Notes under the pieces: model-generated
Database searches by the model: none
What the model was told of the DNA's origin: nothing
What the model saw: only the letters and a program-made list of their open reading frames with translations
Shown here: positions 59,051-64,000 of the stretch, in pieces
How the letters are laid out: each line of letters starts with the position of its first letter
Position numbering within the stretch: position 1 is the first letter of the stretch
Made by a program: the position numbers and the translations under genes
NCBI GenBank assembly: GCA_029747015.1
Contig: JAKOGI010002185.1
Span: forward strand, 10,001 to 74,000
Source of the DNA: Carnegiea gigantea
Lineage: Eukaryota; Streptophyta; Magnoliopsida; Caryophyllales; Cactaceae
Reading direction: 5' to 3'
DNA length: 64,000 bases

Positions 59051-59738
59051 TAGCAAAGTTCTATGCCTATATTTTTCAAATTCCTCAAAATCTCTAGTTG
59101 CACCATTATCACCACGTTCACACTATGATGTGTTTTTCAACTCAATGTATCGGCAACCATATTAGGCTTTCTGGGTGGTATTGTATTTGGAAGTCATAGC
59201 CCTTGAGAAGTTACGTTCCAACCACTGATGCTGCATTGTTGCCTTAAATTTAATTCTTTTTGAGTGATGATATATTTGAGAGTTTTGTGGTTAGTGAAAA
59301 TCTTACGAGGCTACCGTAGGTATTGTCTTTATATTTTCCGTTCAAAAACCACCGTAACTAGCTCCAAGTTATGGGTGGAATAATTCTTTCTCATATGACT
59401 TCAATTGTGTAGGTGCATTAGCTATGACCTTTCCATCTTGTATTAAAACACATCCTATTGCCTGCCTAGATGCGTCATGATAAATAGCAAATTCTCATCC
59501 TTCTACTATTAAAGCTAGAATTGGTACAATGGTGAGTTCGTGGTTCAGTTCTTAGAAGACAGCTTCACATTTGTCATTCCACTCAAATTCATTGTCTTCT
59601 TTAATAGGTCAGTGAGGGGCAGGGTGATTCTTGAAAAATCTTACACAAATCATCTATGGTACCCAACCTTACCAAGAAATTCCGTACCTCAGTATTGTTA
59701 GTAGGTCTTGGCCACCTAGTGACTACCTTTACCTTTTG
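59051..59738 (-). pseudogene. RNase H domain remnant of the chromovirus
   Basis: Position between RT and integrase, plus short broken segments (for example near 59400-59500 and 59230-59290), identify it. No long frame survives. Confidence 0.55.
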
Positions 59739-60526
59739 TCAGTGCACTTTGATCCCTTCTTTAGATATCACATGTCCTAAAAAGTTAGCTTCTGACAACC
59801 AGAAGTCAGATTTTGATACCTTAGCATAAAGCTTGTGCTTCCTTAGGGTCCATGGCACAATCCTCATATGCTTAGTATGCTTTTCATCTGTTTTCGAATA
59901 TATTAGGATATGATCAATGAAAACAACTACAAATTTATCCAACAAAGGCCTAAACACCCAATTCATCTAGTCCATAAAGACTGTAAGAACATTAATTAAC
60001 CCAAACGATATCACTGTAAATTCATAATGACCATAGCAAGTCCTAAATGCCATGTTAGGGAGATCCTCAGGTTTGATCCTTAATTAGTGGTACTCTGACC
60101 TAAAATCAGTATTTAAGAAGACTCTCGTTCCCTGTAGTTGATCAAATAAATCATCAATCCTAGGTAATGGGTACTTATTCTTTATGGTGATTTTGTCCAA
60201 TTCTTCGTAATCTATACACAATTTCAAAATTGCATCCTTTTTCCTCATAAATAGTACTGACCTTGCCACGAGGAAATGCTTGGTCTTATATAACCCCTTT
60301 GTAACAAGTTTCCTAATTGAACTTTCAATTCTTTCAACTCAGCTGGGGCTATCATATATGGAGGCTTCCAGATAGGGTGCGTTTCTGGCTCCAACTCAAT
60401 TTCAAAGTCAATCTCTCTTTTGGGTGGTAACCCCAGGATTTCTTCCAAAAATACGTCTGGAAGTTCTCTGACCGCCGAAATATTCTCAAGTTTTATTTCT
60501 TTTTCGTATCTTCTATAACACAGCAT
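59739..60526 (-). pseudogene. Reverse transcriptase of the chromovirus, active site altered
   Basis: Frames 60526-60245, 60269-60084 and 59966-59739 give the RT N-terminus (PPKREIDFEIELEPETHPI), the [20 protein letters not shown] fingers and the palm. The palm catalytic box reads FIDH in place of FIDD, so the second catalytic Asp is lost, in addition to frame breaks. Confidence 0.88.
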
Positions 60527-60720
60527 AGGTACACCTCACACTTGTGCCTAACTAATTTCTTAGCTGCCATCAAGGATATTATAGGGCATTCCTTGCTTAT
60601 TGTTTCCTAAAAGTGCATCTTTCCTCCCCTTTTTCCTTTTAGAGACACTCTTTGCTTTTAGTAATCAGTCTTTGCTACATGCCTCGATAACCAATCGATT
60701 CCTAAAATTATATCAAATTT

Positions 60721-60927
60721 TTATAGATCTAACTCTACCAAATAGCCCTCAAACTCCTCTTGATTTAGAGCAATTGGGCAATTCTTGTACATAACACTAC
60801 ATGTTATCGTTTTTCCAGTGGCCAAATTCACATAGAAATCTACACGACGTTTATGTGATTCCACCCCTATGTAAGATGCAACTTTAGATGAAATAAATGA
60901 ATGCTCCAGAATCAAATAAAATGACAA
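60721..60927 (-). pseudogene. Protease-region remnant of the chromovirus
   Basis: The frame includes LEHSFISSKVASYIGVE and an ESHKRRVDFYVNLATG segment, as in chromovirus aspartic proteases. The catalytic DSG triplet lies just upstream in a broken frame (about 60915-60940). Confidence 0.7.
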
Positions 60928-60959
60928 GAGATGTTGAATTAAAAGTAAGCATACCAGTC

Positions 60960-61950
60960 ACAACCATTCATAAGTCATCGGCTTACTTTATGTTCATCAC
61001 ATAAACCCTTGCAACTGGTCACAGGGATGGTGGTCTTACCATGTGTAGGAGCTGGAGCAAGACCCTTTCTCAACTGGGTAGATCTAGCGTGGCAGTTGGC
61101 AATTAGACGATTCAGGATCTCCACACCAAAAGCAACAAATTGTCCCCCTACATTCTGAAGTACCATAGTTTGTATAGCCACACTTTGTGTAATGCTTTCT
61201 AGTAGGAGCTGAGTATTGGGGTTTTGGTCCCATGTTGGTAGGTTTCTTATTAGGAAGTCCCTCAGCCTAAGTTCCTTTCTCATTCCACCCTTTTCCTAGG
61301 GTCAGCCTGGTTGGCCATTCTCAACTCATTTTTCACTCGTTTGATTTCAGCAGCATGCTTGTACAATTCCTGACTAGTTTGTACAGGTTGTCCTAGTAAC
61401 TAGTTCTTGATATAAGGCGCTACGCCTTCTTCAAATCATAGCATTCTCATTCGATCTATAGCTATATACTCTGTGGAAAACCTTAAGAGTTCAGCGAAGG
61501 GGCTTGCATACTCCATTAATGAGAGCTTATCCTACCTTAGGGTTAAGAAACTCACTCTGCTTTTGCATTTGCAAGTGCATTGGATAGAACTTTGCTTGTA
61601 ATGCCTCGCTGAACTTACCCCAACTAGCCTCAGAACTTTGCAAGGTGGACTTAACTATTCCCCACCATATGTCCACTTGTCCTGTAAGATAAAAGGCCCT
61701 AATAGGTGCACGTCTCTTATCAGGAACTTCCATGGCATCAAATATCTTTTTTATCTGTCTAATCCATTCTTCCAGCAATGCCAGGTCTTCCTTGCCATCA
61801 TATGTTTTTGGATTCCGTTTTGCAACCTGGCCATAGAACTTATTTTCTTTTTCATCTTTTTCAAATCCAGAACCCTTAAGCTTCTTTGTCAGTTCAACCA
61901 CAATCTTTGCTATCAATTCAGGATCTAGGTCATCTAATAATCCCTTCTAA
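60960..61950 (-). pseudogene. Gag remnant of the chromovirus
   Basis: 61916-61527 encodes the capsid part (NPKTYDGKEDLALLEEWIRQ, then VDIWWGIVKS and KFYPMHLQ), ending in a stop. A Cys-rich zinc-knuckle relic can be read in another frame at about 61100-61140 (CX2C, then the His position changed). Gag packages element RNA. Confidence 0.8.
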
Positions 61951-63189
61951 CCCTCATCATTCTCAGGGTTTAGGGCTATACTACCAACTTCCTAACTCCT
62001 TCGAGGAGTTACTACAGGGACATTTTGATTTACGTAGTGGGCTGATGCAGATTCTATATTATTCCTTTGCAGATTATTTTCCAAAACATTGTCATTTGGG
62101 TCCAACATTCTGTCAAATATATGTACAAATATATTAGCTCTCACTTATTCATATCCCTCGCAGTTACATGTTCATGTTTCCTCTTTATTATCATTCATTC
62201 AATATTCTACTCTTCTTACGTCACTATAATTTGTTACCTTTGTTGTTCGTGCTGGCCAGACAAGTGCCACCAACCCGACCATATTATATCATTCTAGATT
62301 CCATTATTGGTAATTTTATTTGTAAGTAGTTTTAACAGTTTCTGCACTCATGCACATAAAACTTACACACATTCATTAGTTAACCATAACATATGTTACA
62401 TTAGTCTACTAGGAGTATTGTCTCCATGATAGATATACAAAAGGCCTACCCCCTAAATCAAAACGGGTGACTGAGGTTGGATCAATCACTATCCTAACCT
62501 TATGACCTGAAGTCCTGTATCACTGCTAACTTTGTATCCCCCCTAGGGATCAGTTCCTTATATGCTACCTCACATATTCACAACTTTTTACATATTCACA
62601 ATTCACTTCCTAATTCACCTTTTCTACAACCTCCTATGTCCAACTCCTTCCCTTGCTTCCTCTTTCTATTCCATGCCCTGGTCTTGTAGTATAGCTTATT
62701 GTTATTACTACTTTCAGATCCAGAGCTCTAAGACTCCTCCTCAATCTCATCAGAGCTTATTTCTATTACCTCAGGGAACTCAGGAATGTTGGTTGAATCA
62801 CTATAATCACCATCATTCGCTCTTCCCTAAATATTATACCTATTTCCCCCCGCCCAGATATAAGATATGTCAGTCTCACATCTCTCTATATCAATTGGTA
62901 GCTTTGGGGTGATTGGTGAAGGGGAAAAAATTCTTCTTGTTAAGGAGGTTTTAGGGTAAATGGGGGACCTTGAGGGTTCTCAGGGGATGATATTTCAAAA
63001 GGGTCCTGTCCCGCTATCTTTCTGTACACATTTTACAGAATCTCACACCTCTTCGTCAACCCGAGGGATTACTCATTCATTCCTTGCACAGCTAACCTTA
63101 TTCTGATGAATTTTATCTCCTTTACCTAAACATATCTAAAACCTTAGCAGTTTAGACTCCATTAATCTAGTCATATAGATATCTAAGTT

Positions 63190-63202
63190 GGCTCTAATAC
63201 CA
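63190..63202 (-). other. Primer binding site of the chromovirus (tRNA-Met, one change)
   Basis: TGGTATTAGAGCC on the minus strand, 4 nt from the LTR end. It is one C-to-T change from TGGTATCAGAGCC. Confidence 0.8.
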
Positions 63203-63206
63203 CTTC

Positions 63207-64000
63207 TATAATGCCCCACACCTAACTTTTACTAAAATCTTAATTAACATATATTACGAGGCAGCGAAACTCCTTAATGGGTTAGCGTGTTATCGCCATC
63301 ATTTGATAGGACAAGGCTGCATTTAGAAATTAGAAGTCACTGAGTAAGTGCATTAACTAAACACACTATCAACATAAGATAGGCCTATGATTGTGAACAA
63401 CCATTCAAGGCAGTTACACACAAAATATGATAGCGTCCAAAATGAATTTACATGTCACTTGAGCTAAATAGCATCTAAACCCAAGTCAGTTCAGAAGTTC
63501 ACTAAACAATCCAACCAGGATTGAAAATAAAGAGTCATTGCCTTGGTTATCATCCCCCAGACCTTTAGCTTCTATAAGCTCCTACTTAACCTTAGCTAGC
63601 TTTCCCTTCCCTAAAATAATTTAGAAAACACAAAACAACAAAGTGAGCGATATCTCCATACCTTATCCATGTATAGTCAAAACAAATGACTTTTCAAGGA
63701 GACAGTGAGCGCGTGTAATTTTAATTCTATACTTTTTAAACGTCTTTTGAGGAACACTGTATTTAACATTAACTATGAAATTAATTGCTTCTCAACTAGA
63801 AGGGAGACCTGAACATATAAACAGTTGCCATGGCATTAATGAACAATAAACTGTGAATTTCTCATTTTATGGGAAGGGCCCAAACTATGCATTCTGCTAG
63901 TAGATACTATGAACAATGAACATTGAACATTGAACATTGAATATTGAACATTGAACATCGCATTCAATGATGAACAACAAAATGGGTCCTTAAGGTTCCA
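63207..64000 (-). repeat. 5' LTR of the chromovirus, partial (runs off the window)
   Basis: The first about 794 bp align along their whole length with 54728 onward. A GAACATTGAACATTGAACAT array (63909-63960) is longer here than in the 3' LTR. The LTR terminal TG has become TA. Confidence 0.9.

Larger units (their letters stand above)
54728..64000 (-). mobile_element. Tekay/Del-like chromovirus (Ty3/gypsy), decayed, runs off the right edge
   Basis: The 3' LTR (54728-57534), polypurine tract, integrase with chromodomain remnant, RNase H, RT, protease, gag and primer site (63190-63202) are followed by the first part of the 5' LTR (from 63207). Everything is on the minus strand in the order LTR-gag-PR-RT-RH-IN-LTR. 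Stops and shifts affect all domains. The two LTR starts differ at roughly 10% of positions by eye, so the insertion is old. The chromodomain-like end and tRNA-Met primer place it among chromoviruses. Confidence 0.9.

Overview
This is nuclear DNA from a flowering plant, most likely a eudicot. The evidence is spliced genes with canonical GT/AG introns, a chloroplast-type pentatricopeptide (PPR) gene, plant Ty3/gypsy LTR elements, an endogenous pararetrovirus, PIF/Harbinger elements with Tourist-like MITEs, an Au-type SINE and a TRIM. Only one locus looks like an intact host gene. The rest is nested, decayed mobile DNA. No rRNA or tRNA gene, CRISPR array or prokaryotic operon is visible.

Layout, left to right. 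1-1188 is a decayed Ty3/gypsy pol fragment (+). 1189-12843 is a broken plant-mobile-domain (PMD, aminotransferase-like) gene (+) with its non-coding leader and a tandem array of about 86-bp units. It is split by a complete 5.8-kb non-autonomous LTR retrotransposon on the minus strand (4557-10339; 5-bp target duplication GGGAT; tRNA-Asp-type primer site). That element has no protease, RT or integrase but carries one roughly 323-codon ORF relic with a zinc-knuckle-like motif. About 13380-18174 is a 5'-LTR/gag/protease fragment of a Ty3/gypsy element (-) cut off before RT. 18175-28262 is an endogenous caulimovirid copy (-), split by a 4.0-kb solo LTR (18739-22747; duplication ATAGC) that contains a 60-bp tandem array. 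28266-28646 is a compound microsatellite.

29448-43165 (-) is a ten-exon PPR gene, apparently intact (about 644 aa) and orthologous to Arabidopsis At1g10910/EMB3103. Its 4.5-kb first intron holds a complete TRIM (40239-40776; duplication TATCT). Upstream of it, 43757-49125 is a decayed PIF/Harbinger transposon with transposase and Myb-like genes (+), followed 280 bp later by a MITE with the same ends (49404-49782). A 157-bp tandem duplication near 50.2-50.8 kb carries another MITE in only one copy, which gives a natural empty-site comparison. 54728-64000 is a Tekay/Del-like chromovirus (-): a 3' LTR with an Au SINE inside it, decayed integrase/chromodomain, RT, protease and gag, and the start of the 5' LTR, which runs off the window.

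No cooperating new system of genes is seen. The most unusual items are the single-ORF zinc-knuckle retroelement, the paralogous empty site, the Harbinger/MITE pair, and an unassigned coding-like exon just downstream of the PPR gene. Reading frames, splice sites, duplications and primer sites were read by eye. Family names rest on recognition without database searches.
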